Shown in pieces: positions 1 through 7,926 of a stretch of 41,420 nucleotides of DNA (the stretch's first letter is position 1; each line of letters starts with the position of its first letter). The notes beneath the pieces were generated by a model. It ran no database searches and had not been told where the DNA came from. It was given only the letters and a program-made list of their open reading frames with translations. Location: assembly GCA_003427395.1 (NCBI GenBank), contig BFEA01000066.1, forward strand, positions 697,008 to 738,427. The letters are read 5' to 3'. The DNA is from Chara braunii (Eukaryota > Streptophyta > Charophyceae > Charales > Characeae). Both the position numbers and the translations under genes were made by a program.

Positions 1-583
1 GACAATTTATGTGATCAGGTGAGTTGTGCATGAATGACAGTGGGATTACAGACATGAGTACAGGAGGAGTGACTAAGAAAGAGAGTGGGGGGGGGAAGTC
101 GGAAGAGAGTGAGAGAGGACTGGCTTAAGCCGCTTGGCTGGACGAGCAAAATGCACCGGGAGAGTGAGAAAGAGGGCTGACGGGTGGGCTTGAGTAAAGA
201 ATTGGGAGAGACACTCGCTGCTCATAGGCAGATCGGNAAACCTTTGCCCATTGGCAAATAGGGACTAGTTTCTGCTCATTGGCAAAACCACTCTCCGATT
301 NTTCCGCTCATTGGCAGATCACGTATAGGCCAATCATTGTTCGATCAGGTATTCACTGCATACTGAGAGATCCATTGGATGTCTAATCAGCTTCTTCCTG
401 CTCACGGAGATTGATAAGTTAATTGAACTTATGCCTAGTAAGCTACAAAAGGGAACACTCAAACCAACTAAAGTGGGCGTGTGACAGGCAGCACAAGCCC
501 CGACGCGCCCTGGTTGCTGAGGACCTCGGAAGCGGGCGCGGCGAGTTACAAGCGTCGTTGCCCTTGGCTTCAGCGAGCGGTAG
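1..583. other. Leader-like non-coding stretch upstream of gag
   Basis: No convincing gene is present. The stretch is purine-rich near its start, with a run of nine or more G around position 92, and it carries the short four-copy repeat annotated separately. It sits where a 5' LTR or untranslated leader of the downstream retroelement would lie. I found no matching copy downstream and no recognisable tRNA primer-binding site, so an LTR cannot be called. Ambiguous bases occur at 237 and 301. Short open frames here have no ATG or look like chance. Confidence 0.5.
220..323 (+). repeat. Four-copy short repeat, GCTCATTGGCARA-like
   Basis: Near-identical 13-base motifs start at about 220, 246, 274 and 306. 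They read as variants of GCTCATTGGCARA spaced 26, 28 and 32 bases apart. The conserved part is short and the spacers differ, so this could be a degenerate minisatellite or a set of protein-binding sites in a retroelement leader. No function can be assigned from sequence. Confidence 0.6.
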
Positions 584-742
584 GCGGCCCCCTCCCCGGG
601 TTTCCTCACAGGGTCACGAGAGGGGCAAAGGACCACTCAGGACGAGGCCAGATTTGAAGGAAAGGATAATTGCCACAGGGGGACGCCTAACAAGAAGGGG
701 AAGGACAAGGACGACCCCCCGGCAGAAGGGGCGGAAAACGCT

Positions 743-1645
743 ATGACACCGCCAGCCATCGACAACGGCACTAGCAGACTGCCCGCCACGCCGAAAGTAA
801 CAGGGGTGTGTGACGGACTCTTGAGCCTTAGGAAAAGAGTGCTAGGATGGTTTGACCCAGAAGGAATGCCCAAAACCAGGGAGAAGCAGAGGGAAAGCAA
901 GGAAGGGAAAGGGACCAGTGCAGTCGGGGAAGCGGGTGCCTCCGAAGATGGTCTCAAGAGGGTAGTCGCAACCCTCAACAGGACACTGAACAAGAACCAG
1001 GGGTATCTCGCAGATGCAAGGAAGAAACTCACATTCGATGGGGCCAACATTACGAAGTTTCTAAAAGACTATGAGACCATAGCAGCCCTACTAAAATGGA
1101 TGGAAGAGGAAAAGATGGAGCACCTGGGGCAGCACGTGTCACTAAGCTTGGGCAGGGACATTATGGCCATCGACGCCTCTTGTGGATCCTGGAAAGAAAC
1201 CAGGAATGAGATGATGAGGAAATACCTGAAGGCAGAGAAAATGGCAACAGAGGCCGAATTAGCCGCAGTCCACAGAAAAAACTATGCGATTTACAATGAT
1301 TTCCTAAGGGCATTCACGTTAGTGGCTCTGCGAATTCTCGGGGTAACGGACCGTAAAATGAGTAAATACTTCCTCAGCCAGTTTTTCGAGTTCGAGAAAG
1401 ATAAGATTTTATCAGCATACCAGCAGATTAGTAAGTTCGAATACACGAGAGACGTGGACTTCAACACCGTAACAGACCTTGCGGAAAAGACAGTGGTTAC
1501 CGAGACGCTAACCCTACTTAAGGAAGGAGAGGTAATAGATCTGGCCGGGAAGTCAGGGGATAAGGTCAAGAAGGGGATAGAGAGACTGCACGAACGGGTG
1601 CACGGGGTTGATAGCAAGATGGACAGAATGGAAATGCGTTGTTAG
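743..1645 (+). CDS. gag: Gag-like capsid polyprotein of the retrotransposon
   Basis: This 300-residue frame encodes a charged, mainly helical protein of the Ty3/gypsy Gag (retrotrans_gag) type, expected to build the cytoplasmic virus-like particle. Residues ~90-240 form the likely capsid core. Recognisable stretches include LTFDGANITKFL, GQHVSLSLGRDIMAID and KNYAIYNDFLRAFTLVALRI. The last ~60 residues are K/E-rich and suggest a coiled coil. The first ATG is at 743, but the frame is open back to 584 and the upstream part also reads as a charged lysine-rich protein, so the true N-terminus may lie earlier. The frame closes just before the zinc knuckle, which continues in the -1 frame. I take this as a lesion, though a programmed shift is not excluded. 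Confidence 0.7.
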   Translation: MTPPAIDNGTSRLPATPKVTGVCDGLLSLRKRVLGWFDPEGMPKTREKQRESKEGKGTSAVGEAGASEDGLKRVVATLNRTLNKNQGYLADARKKLTFDGANITKFLKDYETIAALLKWMEEEKMEHLGQHVSLSLGRDIMAIDASCGSWKETRNEMMRKYLKAEKMATEAELAAVHRKNYAIYNDFLRAFTLVALRILGVTDRKMSKYFLSQFFEFEKDKILSAYQQISKFEYTRDVDFNTVTDLAEKTVVTETLTLLKEGEVIDLAGKSGDKVKKGIERLHERVHGVDSKMDRMEMRC

Positions 1646-1821
1646 TAATGCAGGCGCAAGTGTCCAGACCCGCACTCCCGCCCCAAGAGGTCGTGGTTCC
1701 AACAGCTGTAGCAAACCAGGGGTTTGGCAGGAGGGACCCAACCAACGAACAATGCAAGTATTGCACCATGATCGGGCATTTCGTACGGGCCTGTCCGAGA
1801 CTCAATCACGATATCCAGTAG
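1639..1821 (+). CDS. gag: Gag C-terminal zinc knuckle (nucleocapsid), frame-shifted
   Basis: The peptide CKYCTMIGHFVRAC at about 1756-1797 fits the CX2CX4HX4C zinc knuckle that binds nucleic acid in retroelement nucleocapsids. It is preceded by a proline-rich linker and followed by PRLNHDIQ before a TAG. The piece has no convincing ATG of its own and overlaps the end of the gag frame by a few bases in the -1 frame, so it is the displaced tail of Gag, not a separate gene. All four zinc ligands are present. Confidence 0.75.
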   Translation: MLVMQAQVSRPALPPQEVVVPTAVANQGFGRRDPTNEQCKYCTMIGHFVRACPRLNHDIQ

Positions 1822-1899
1822 CAGAGGTGTAGTAGGTCCCTCAAAGGCGAGATCCTCGGACCTAGGGGGTAGCGTGTCAATTGGAACTCGCCAGGGGGG

Positions 1900-2361
1900 A
1901 TGCGGCGAGCCGTCATTCTCTTGAATAACCTAGAAATAGCTGCCTTAGAAGCAGAACTGATAGCCGAGATTGTCTGGGACCAGCCAAGGGGACAGGGACC
2001 ACAGGCCAATTTTATCCTAGAAGGCAATGGCCACGACAGGATAAATATCACCACTCGCCGGGCCGGCGCAGAAAAGAAGCTTGTGCAAGATACAGTAATG
2101 GAAGAACTCGCAGGGACTAACACGGGCCAGCAAGAGGCCGAAGCCGGGGATCAAGAGAGGGTCTATGGGAAGCCAAGGGAGGAGAAACCGGTAGACAAGG
2201 CTACGACGGCAAAAAAGAAGTTCAGATATCAAATTTGGATCTTGACTTCGCCAGAAATCGATGGCACCTTGAGTAAGCTACTGGTACCATGGGATCGGTG
2301 TCCTTTCAGACTATGCTGCAAGCCAGCCCAAGGCTGCTTAAAGGACTTAGGCAGTTGCTAA
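1900..2361 (+). pseudogene. Gag-to-protease linker region fragment
   Basis: An open frame in the same phase as the zinc knuckle encodes a polar, low-hydrophobicity segment with acidic and lysine-rich blocks. It has no domain I recognise. Position and phase make it the spacer between nucleocapsid and protease. Its last part, ending near the peptide SPEIDGTLSKLLV, appears to continue in another phase at 2289, so a frameshift lies near 2280. The last ~25 residues of this frame are then out-of-phase sequence. A separate host gene is unlikely. Confidence 0.5.
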
Positions 2362-2801
2362 CGCGTAAGCGCGTAGAGGTAGAGGAGGCCCCGGAACTGC
2401 AAGAGCAAGACACGGAAGAGGCCGAGGCGCCGCAAGGAGTTTCCAACCTCGAAAGCATCCCAGGGAGCCTGGAAAATTTGGAAAACGTTTTTGCTGACAT
2501 TCGTCTGAACCTGCCGGACCGAGAAGGTGGTGAAGTCATGAGAGCACCGCCTGACACTAAACTTAGCTTTCACGCATTGCCCGTAGGAAAGCTTAAAATC
2601 CAGATCGGAACTCACCACACCGATGCATTAGTGGATGGCGGCGCGAAAATTACCCTCATACGACGGGATTTCGCAACAATCACCGGGTGCACAATAAACA
2701 AGGAGGTAGCAGGGAGTATCAGGGGAGCCGGTGGAAAAATCCCCTTCACTGGGTACGTCACCAAATGCGCGGTCCGGGCAGAAGTCCGGGAATCCATCTA
2801 G
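2289..2801 (+). CDS. Retropepsin-like aspartic protease, N-terminal part
   Basis: The 170-residue frame begins with a helical, glutamate-rich segment and then enters a retropepsin fold at about residue 95. The catalytic-loop position reads ALVDGGAKITLI (codons from about 2625). In the family this is the active-site Asp loop, normally D-T/S-G, and here it is D-G-G. A glycine-rich segment (IRGAGGKIPFTG) matches the flap region. The enzyme would cut the Gag-Pol polyprotein inside the particle. The frame ends at a TAG (2799-2801), but homology continues in the same phase with the ILGRPW-like motif, so the protease is split by this nonsense codon. Confidence 0.65.
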   Translation: MGSVSFQTMLQASPRLLKGLRQLLTRKRVEVEEAPELQEQDTEEAEAPQGVSNLESIPGSLENLENVFADIRLNLPDREGGEVMRAPPDTKLSFHALPVGKLKIQIGTHHTDALVDGGAKITLIRRDFATITGCTINKEVAGSIRGAGGKIPFTGYVTKCAVRAEVRESI

Positions 2802-2813
2802 TCTTTCCAACGG

Positions 2814-3491
2814 ATGACTGTCATGGAAGAAATGGACCATGACATTGTCCTTGGGAGGCCATGGTGCACCAATGTAGAAATGATTAGCATGCACTTGCAT
2901 GACGGCACGTACATGGTAGACATAGAGGATCCGGTGACTGGTCACGGAGAACTCCTCCGACTCCTCGGAACTGGAGGGGACCCTCTGAAGGGCAAATTGG
3001 CAACATGGTCGCCAACATTCGAAGAAAGTGCACGGAAGGGGGCATTCGCACGAATGGAAGGAATGAGCGAAATGGTAAAAATTATGATTGAGGAGGCTTT
3101 TAGTAAAAAGGAGTGGATCAAGATGGGCTTGCCCGTAAAGAAGAGGAGGCCAGAGGACGAGTCCCTGGAAGTTATGGTGGCAGAAAAATAGTCGGAAGTC
3201 GAACTTGGGGCCAGCCTGCCCAAACCAAAGGAAGCTCGAAACGAAACGTCGGAGGTAGTGCTTGAAATCCCATATTTATTACAACTCGTTAAGGCCATCA
3301 GGTACCACAAAGTGGGGGTGGACCTCGCAGCGCTTGCCAGATTTGAGGATGGGGTCCGAAAGGGCTACTGTCTGAATGAGAAGCTAGTCAGCATCCAGCC
3401 CCGCGTCTTGGAGGTAGCAAGGTCGATCCCGACTGTTCATTTTTTAGGAGAACGCTCCCCGAAGGTAGTCTGCGAAAATATAAACCCGTAG
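2814..3491 (+). pseudogene. Protease C-terminal part and linker to RT, interrupted by stop
   Basis: This continues the preceding protease frame in the same phase. The peptide HDIVLGRPWC corresponds to the conserved I-L-G-R-P-W/F strand after the flap in Ty3/gypsy retropepsins. A second in-frame TAG at 3189-3191 breaks the segment. Reading resumes through 3258-3491 with a helical linker that leads toward RT. Near 3470 the phase changes: the peptide equivalent to YKPVGKK is in another frame, as judged by copy 2 around 14032. With two nonsense codons and a shift, no full-length Gag-Pol could be made. Confidence 0.6.
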
Positions 3492-3632
3492 GCAAGAAGG
3501 TCAAGTCGGTCTCGATCCTCGTAGAAACGTCAAAGGAAGAGGTCATGGAGAAGGAGGAGGAAATCTTGCAGGTAATTAAGGGGAAGGCGAGCAACGGAAG
3601 GGCATCGCATACCAGATGAGGTAGCAGACACC

Positions 3633-5417
3633 ATGAAAATAGGAGTGGAAGGGTTTCTAACAGCGGAAGAAACTCATTTGATAAGAAAAGCATGTCAGNA
3701 GTTTCATTTAGCTTTCGCCTTCAACGATCATCAGAAAGGACGATTGGACGCAAAGCTAGTTCCCCCTGTCAGGATCCACACCGTACAACACGAGTGTTGG
3801 AATGGTAAAGGGCCCGCCTACGAGTTTGGGATAGCAGCGGAGGTCACCGACCTGCTTAGAGCCAAAATAAATTATTTCGTGGCTGAACCCACCGCATCTC
3901 CCTACGNGAACAAGTGGTTCGTGTTCAGAAANCCCAATAAGACACCCAGGTGGATCCAGGACCTGCAGAAGCTCAATGCGGTAACAATTAGGGACGCAAG
4001 CTCGCTTCCACAGACCGACTTATTGGCAGAATCTCATTCAGGGCNGAGCATTTACTCCCTGGTAGACTTGTACTCAGGATATGATCAGTTGCCGCTCGAC
4101 GTGAGGGATAGACCGTATACCGCAATGCACACCCTGGTAGGACAGCTGCAGATGCGAGTGACCCCTATGNGNTTCACAAATGCGGTAGCAGAAGCTCAGA
4201 GGAGGATGCTCGTCGTCGCAGGGGATATGTTTCCGGAAAAGTGTGAACCTTACATAGATGATAATCCCGTGAAAGGCGCAAGCTACAAAGGTGAGACGGA
4301 AGTACAACCAGGAGTACGAAAGTTCGTCTGGGACCACTTGCAGGATATTAAGGACTTACTCCAGCGATTCCTAGTCTACAACATTACTGCAAGCGGACCC
4401 AAGAGCATCCTGGCCGTCCCGAAAGTAACCATACTGGGATTCCGCTGTGGAGCTTATGGGAGGAGACCCGATCCAACAAAGACTGATAAAATTTCTCAGT
4501 GGCCGACACCCCTGCGTACCACGACGGAAGTACGAGCCTTCCTAGGGGTGGTTGGGTTCTGGAGGATCTTCATCAAAGGTTTCGCAAAGATAGCAGAACC
4601 CATCCGCGCGGTGATTAGGGAAGGTGGCACTATGGATTGGACAGAGGATAGGGAAGAGGCAGCCCAGACCGTGAACGACATCTTGTCGTCTGATCAAGTC
4701 ACGTTAGCAGCACCCTGTTTCAATGACGAGGTAGGACGACCATTCATCTTAGAAACAGATGGGGGACCATTTGCAGTGGGAGGAGTATTGACACACAGAA
4801 GCGGGGAGGGCAAAGAAAAACCAATTAGATTTGAAAGTAGGACCCTTACTTCAGTAGAACGATGGTATTCGCAGTTCAAGAAGGAGGTCTTAGCAATCCT
4901 GCATTGTCTTAAGACCTTCCAGACATACTTGTTCGGGAGGCGATTTATCCTAAGGATCGATCCCACCAACGTTGCCGGAGCCGTAAAAAACTACAAGCCC
5001 ATAGACCCGACTGTCGGCAGATGGATAGGCTTCGTATGTCAGTTCCATTATAAGGTCAAGCGAATTGCAGGGCTTCAAAATAGGGCAGATGGGCTGAGCA
5101 GGGTTTGTATCACGCCAGAAGGAGTAAAGGATGCAGAACCAATTGACGCCTTCCTGGAGTACGAAGGAGGGACCCTTGTCGTGGATAATGAGATGGCAGG
5201 ACGGTTGTTGATTCAGACCCTGGAAAAGGGAGCACCTGCAGTAGTTGCAGAACTCAGGGAAGGACCAGTCACCACGGTCAGGCGTAAAGAGGAAAAAGAC
5301 TCGTGGGGAGCAGAAGTAGGGGCCAGAGAGGAATTGATGGCAATGACCGTGGAAGGGGGACGGGACGCCGTAATGACATGGACGAAACCTGGGCGCAAAA
5401 GGAGTGTCAGTACCTAG
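3633..5417 (+). CDS. pol: Reverse transcriptase - RNase H
   Basis: This 594-residue frame holds the polymerase and RNase H of the element. RT motif A reads YSLVDLYSGYDQ, with its Asp at residue 145. The catalytic YIDD is at residues 207-210 (nt 4251-4262). The thumb region includes TEVRAFLGVVGFWRIFI. RNase H follows, with ETDGG (Asp 376), KEVLAILHCL (Glu 418), RIDPT (Asp 443) and a closing RADGLSR. These residues are those expected for a working enzyme. Six ambiguous bases (3699, 3907, 3932, 4045, 4170, 4172) lie in the RT part. ATG 3633 is only the first in-frame start; comparison with copy 2 shows the protein continues upstream. The frame is lost near 5389, where copy 2 suggests one base is missing, so the integrase is read in the -1 phase. 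Confidence 0.9.
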   Translation: MKIGVEGFLTAEETHLIRKACQXFHLAFAFNDHQKGRLDAKLVPPVRIHTVQHECWNGKGPAYEFGIAAEVTDLLRAKINYFVAEPTASPYXNKWFVFRXPNKTPRWIQDLQKLNAVTIRDASSLPQTDLLAESHSGXSIYSLVDLYSGYDQLPLDVRDRPYTAMHTLVGQLQMRVTPMXFTNAVAEAQRRMLVVAGDMFPEKCEPYIDDNPVKGASYKGETEVQPGVRKFVWDHLQDIKDLLQRFLVYNITASGPKSILAVPKVTILGFRCGAYGRRPDPTKTDKISQWPTPLRTTTEVRAFLGVVGFWRIFIKGFAKIAEPIRAVIREGGTMDWTEDREEAAQTVNDILSSDQVTLAAPCFNDEVGRPFILETDGGPFAVGGVLTHRSGEGKEKPIRFESRTLTSVERWYSQFKKEVLAILHCLKTFQTYLFGRRFILRIDPTNVAGAVKNYKPIDPTVGRWIGFVCQFHYKVKRIAGLQNRADGLSRVCITPEGVKDAEPIDAFLEYEGGTLVVDNEMAGRLLIQTLEKGAPAVVAELREGPVTTVRRKEEKDSWGAEVGAREELMAMTVEGGRDAVMTWTKPGRKRSVST

Positions 5418-6751
5418 TCAACCTCACTCGGGAGCAGCAGGGTGCGGATCAGAACGAACAGGAATTCTTCCTCATACAAATGTATGAGGGCGTTTTCAAA
5501 GAAATCGGCTTGCTGTTTGTCGGGAATAAACAACCCACGGAAGTCAGTCCCACGGCAAGGAAGGAAGTAGAAAAGTACGTCCTAAGAAATGGCCACCTGT
5601 TCAAGAGAGAGGAAGGGATGATGCCTAGACGCGTCGTCTGCGGGAGGTCTAGGCAGCTCGACATAATTCAGGCAATGCATGATGGGCTAGCTGGGGGTCA
5701 CCGGTCGTCAAAGGGGACACTTGCAAAGATTGTGCTCCTGTATTTCTGGCCAGGAATGGCAGGCATGGTCGCAACGTACTGTCAAACGTGTCTAATATGT
5801 CAAGAGAGGAGCTCCGTACGGGTTTACGAGCCCCTTAGCCCCACCCGGGTACTGGGACCCGGACACCTTGTTCACCTCGACCTTGCCATTATGCTCGTAT
5901 CGACGGATGGGTTTAGATACATCTTGGATGCAAGGGATAATCTTAGTGGCTATGTAGAAGTCGTAGCCCTCAAGAAGAAGACAGGGAAAGCAGTGGCCGA
6001 CTGGGTGGAGGACTTCTACCTAAGGCACCACTTTGTGCGCAGGTTTATAGCAGACAATGGGACAAAATTCGTTAACCAGGAGGTGTTGAACAGGCTTAAG
6101 ACACTGTGTGTACCGATCAAGATCACCGAGCCCTACCATCCTGAGGCAAATGCACCGGTAAAAAGGGGTCACTGGACTTTGAAGAACACAATCGCAAATG
6201 CAGATAATTTGGGAAGTTGGCCACGGTTTCTCAAGCAGGCAGTCTTCGTCGAGAACATGACTCCAAAAAGAACAACGGGATGTATTCCAGCAGAACTCTG
6301 GTATGGAAGGGAGATCGATATTCCGATAGAAGCTTTGGTCCCTACCTGGAATAGGCTAGATGATGACCCACACTCGAGCACGGAAGAGCTAATCACCGCA
6401 CGTTGTCAGCAGGTTGCCAGAAATGAGGAGGCGCTCGAGGAAGTAGTCAATCGTGTGACGGATAGCCGAATGAGGGATAAAACAAGATGGGACCAGGTTA
6501 AGAACATTCGGAAGGAGCCACTCCAAGTGGGGGAAAAGGTGCTAATTAGGAACTCGGCTCTTCAAAGCACATGGTCCGGGCAGCTGGGAAAAAGATTCAA
6601 AGGGTCGTACATGATCGCCAAGCGCGTCGGACTGAACACATTTGAACTTGAAGATCTCGATGGTATTAGTATAAGAGGGTCATTTCCGACACAGAGACTG
6701 GTCAGATTTTTTATCAGGGATCTAGTGGAACAGTGGCTACAAGAAGCCTAG
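5390..6751 (+). CDS. pol: Integrase with C-terminal SH3-like domain
   Basis: The open frame spans 5303-6751, but homology starts at about 5390. It is the integrase that would insert the element's cDNA. An N-terminal zinc domain has His at 5678 and 5699 and a CX2C pair at 5780 and 5789. The rve core has Asp at 5879 (HLDLA) and Asp at 6053 (IADNG). The third acidic residue, expected 36 positions later, is Lys (AAA at 6161) in YHPEANAPVKRGH. A D-X35-E spacing with E replaced by K implies a dead enzyme. The tail (GEKVLIRN to RGSFPTQRLVRFF) matches the SH3-like/GPY-F type C-terminal domain of Ty3/gypsy integrases. No chromodomain is seen after it. It follows RT-RNase H in the -1 phase because of an apparent one-base loss. 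Confidence 0.88.
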   Translation, partial: WAQKECQYLVNLTREQQGADQNEQEFFLIQMYEGVFKEIGLLFVGNKQPTEVSPTARKEVEKYVLRNGHLFKREEGMMPRRVVCGRSRQLDIIQAMHDGLAGGHRSSKGTLAKIVLLYFWPGMAGMVATYCQTCLICQERSSVRVYEPLSPTRVLGPGHLVHLDLAIMLVSTDGFRYILDARDNLSGYVEVVALKKKTGKAVADWVEDFYLRHHFVRRFIADNGTKFVNQEVLNRLKTLCVPIKITEPYHPEANAPVKRGHWTLKNTIANADNLGSWPRFLKQAVFVENMTPKRTTGCIPAELWYGREIDIPIEALVPTWNRLDDDPHSSTEELITARCQQVARNEEALEEVVNRVTDSRMRDKTRWDQVKNIRKEPLQVGEKVLIRNSALQSTWSGQLGKRFKGSYMIAKRVGLNTFELEDLDGISIRGSFPTQRLVRFFIRDLVEQWLQEA

Positions 6752-6815
6752 GACAGGGAAACTGGGAGATTGACAGCCTGAGAGGCAGGTAGCTGGCTAT
6801 GAGTTCTGAACCGCC

Positions 6816-6845
6816 TCCCTGTGGAAGTGATCATGACCACAGGGA
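6816..6845. other. Perfect 9-bp hairpin after pol
   Basis: TCCCTGTGG (6816-6824) and CCACAGGGA (6837-6845) are perfect complements separated by 12 bases that contain TGATCA. The hairpin lies 64 bases past the integrase stop, between pol and the third frame. Its position suggests a transcript structure such as a 3'-end or subgenomic-RNA signal, but that is inference. Confidence 0.6.
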
Positions 6846-7199
6846 TTGTTCGTTTTGTGTGTCTTAACTTTTGTGGAACGTGGGGAGACTGCCTGGGCTG
6901 ACTGTGACTTGGTCTGGGAGCATGGGACAGTGTATTATAGTTTTTGTGGGGTAACGCTGGGGACTGTCGACACTAGGTATTTATGGGCGGGGACAATGTA
7001 CCATAGCTTTTCTGGGGCAATAAGGTGGACGGCCTACATGGGGCACGTACGTGTAGGGACAATGTGTCGAGGGTACAACGGGGGGGGAACAGGATCACCA
7101 ACCGCGCAAGGGCAAGCAAGGGTTCTGAGAAGGCCGGCAAATCTGGAAATGGGGATGAGAAGGAATGTGAGTATATGGGGAGGGGGTTGTGGTGATTGA
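6846..7199 (+). repeat. Spacer with imperfect ~75-base repeats
   Basis: The spacer between pol and the third frame is GT-rich. It contains three loosely related units built around GGGACARTGT (about 6925, 6991 and 7056), each followed in the first two by TATAG or CATAG, CTTTT or TTTTT and TGGGG. A 117-residue frame crosses it but is the by-product of this repetition, and I do not accept it as a gene. Confidence 0.4.
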
Positions 7200-7201
7200 T
7201 T

Positions 7202-7615
7202 ATGCTTGAACAGGACCAGGCGGGGAGCAAACAGCAAATGGCAAAAATGAAATTTGGAAATGAAAACGACAACAACGCCATCAACTGGCCTACTGAGGGA
7301 CAATCGTCAAGGCAGGCTGGACAATCGAGCTCCAGGAAAAGAAAATTGTACGTGGGATTTGATAACAACTTGGTTATGAATAGGGGAGGGAGAAAGCAAG
7401 GGACCAGGGGACCATCGCCACTAAAGGAAGGGGAGCCGATAGTCCTCCCATCGGAAAGCGACACTAGCAGTGAGGAAGAGAGGAACCCAGGGAAAAGACC
7501 AAGGCTGGACGAGGACGTGCCCGTGGAATTTATCGACCTCACCAGCGAGGAGGAGGAAGATGAAGTAACAACGTCCACAAGAGAAGAACGGGGAAGAAAA
7601 AGGACAAATGGATAG
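7202..7615 (+). CDS. Third frame of the element: acidic protein with basic patch and SUMO-interaction-like motif
   Basis: The first ATG is 7202, with an in-frame TTG at 7196. The product is hydrophilic and disordered-looking, rich in Gln, Ser, Glu and Lys, with no transmembrane segment or signal peptide, so it is not an envelope protein. Near the centre are basic patches (SSRKRK and GKRPR), then VEFIDLTSEEEEDE. A short hydrophobic V-x-F-I-D-L-T core followed by acidic residues is the usual form of a SUMO-interacting motif. The frame ends at TAG 7613, but an apparently continuous protein runs on in the -1 phase (next feature) across the A-rich sequence GAAGAAAAAGG. It lies downstream of integrase in the same orientation, where some plant Ty3-like elements have an extra frame. 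A captured host fragment is the alternative. Confidence 0.5.
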   Translation: MLEQDQAGSKQQMAKMKFGNENDNNAINWPTEGQSSRQAGQSSSRKRKLYVGFDNNLVMNRGGRKQGTRGPSPLKEGEPIVLPSESDTSSEEERNPGKRPRLDEDVPVEFIDLTSEEEEDEVTTSTREERGRKRTNG

Positions 7616-7926
7616 AAGAGTTCAGATATGAGTTCAGCGATTGGTTCGATCAATGGGGGACTATCTTGCGATACCAATGGATCATGAAGGCAAGGGAAAA
7701 GCTGGGTAGAGGAGAGGATCTAGCCCCAACAACCTTCTTTACAGAACAGACACTCCTCCAGTTCCAAGGAATAAAGAGGCAAATGGAGCAGGAAGGGGAG
7801 AATCGCGCAAGGAGGGAGGCTCAACGCAGACCACCTGGACATTACGAGAATAGCAGGCGCAATGGGGGGGGGTTAACTAGAAATAAGAAAGGGTTGGTAC
7901 CTCGGCAGGGACAACTGCCATTTTGA
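7606..7926 (+). CDS. Third frame, C-terminal helical part (-1 phase)
   Basis: In the -1 phase after the acidic motif the sequence encodes an aromatic, amphipathic segment (WIEEFRYEFSDWFDQWG, then RYQWIMKAREKLGRGED). A Gln/Arg/Glu-rich helix and a basic tail ending at TGA 7924 follow. The Trp/Phe-rich block looks like a folded helical domain and not random translation. It has no ATG at the right place, so it is best read as the rest of the 7202 product after a frameshift. I do not recognise the family. Confidence 0.45.
   Translation, partial: KWIEEFRYEFSDWFDQWGTILRYQWIMKAREKLGRGEDLAPTTFFTEQTLLQFQGIKRQMEQEGENRARREAQRRPPGHYENSRRNGGGLTRNKKGLVPRQGQLPF

Larger units (their letters stand above)
584..7926 (+). 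mobile_element. Ty3/gypsy-like LTR retrotransposon, copy 1 (decayed)
   Basis: The domain order is Gag, CCHC zinc knuckle, retropepsin, reverse transcriptase, RNase H, integrase with SH3-like tail, then an extra downstream frame. RT-RNase H before integrase is the Ty3/gypsy order. The outer limits are approximate: the gag frame is open from 584, and 7926 ends the last frame. No LTR pair, primer-binding site or target-site duplication was identified. Coding is interrupted by frame changes near 1640, 2280, 3470, 3600, 5389 and 7606 and by in-frame TAGs at 2799 and 3189. The element is therefore an old non-autonomous copy, although its RT and RNase H motifs are intact. Confidence 0.85.

Noticed and set aside
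1-740. 5' LTR of retroelement copy 1
   Set aside because: No matching direct repeat was found downstream and no tRNA primer-binding site was recognised.
423-746. 107-codon plus-strand frame before gag
   Set aside because: It starts at TTG, overlaps the open gag frame, is Arg/Gly/Pro-rich by composition and has no motif.
637-1050. 137-codon minus-strand frame
   Set aside because: It is antisense to gag, with Ser/Leu/Pro bias typical of shadow frames.
6846-7199. 117-codon frame after integrase
   Set aside because: Its sequence is explained by three imperfect GGGACA repeats and no domain is seen.
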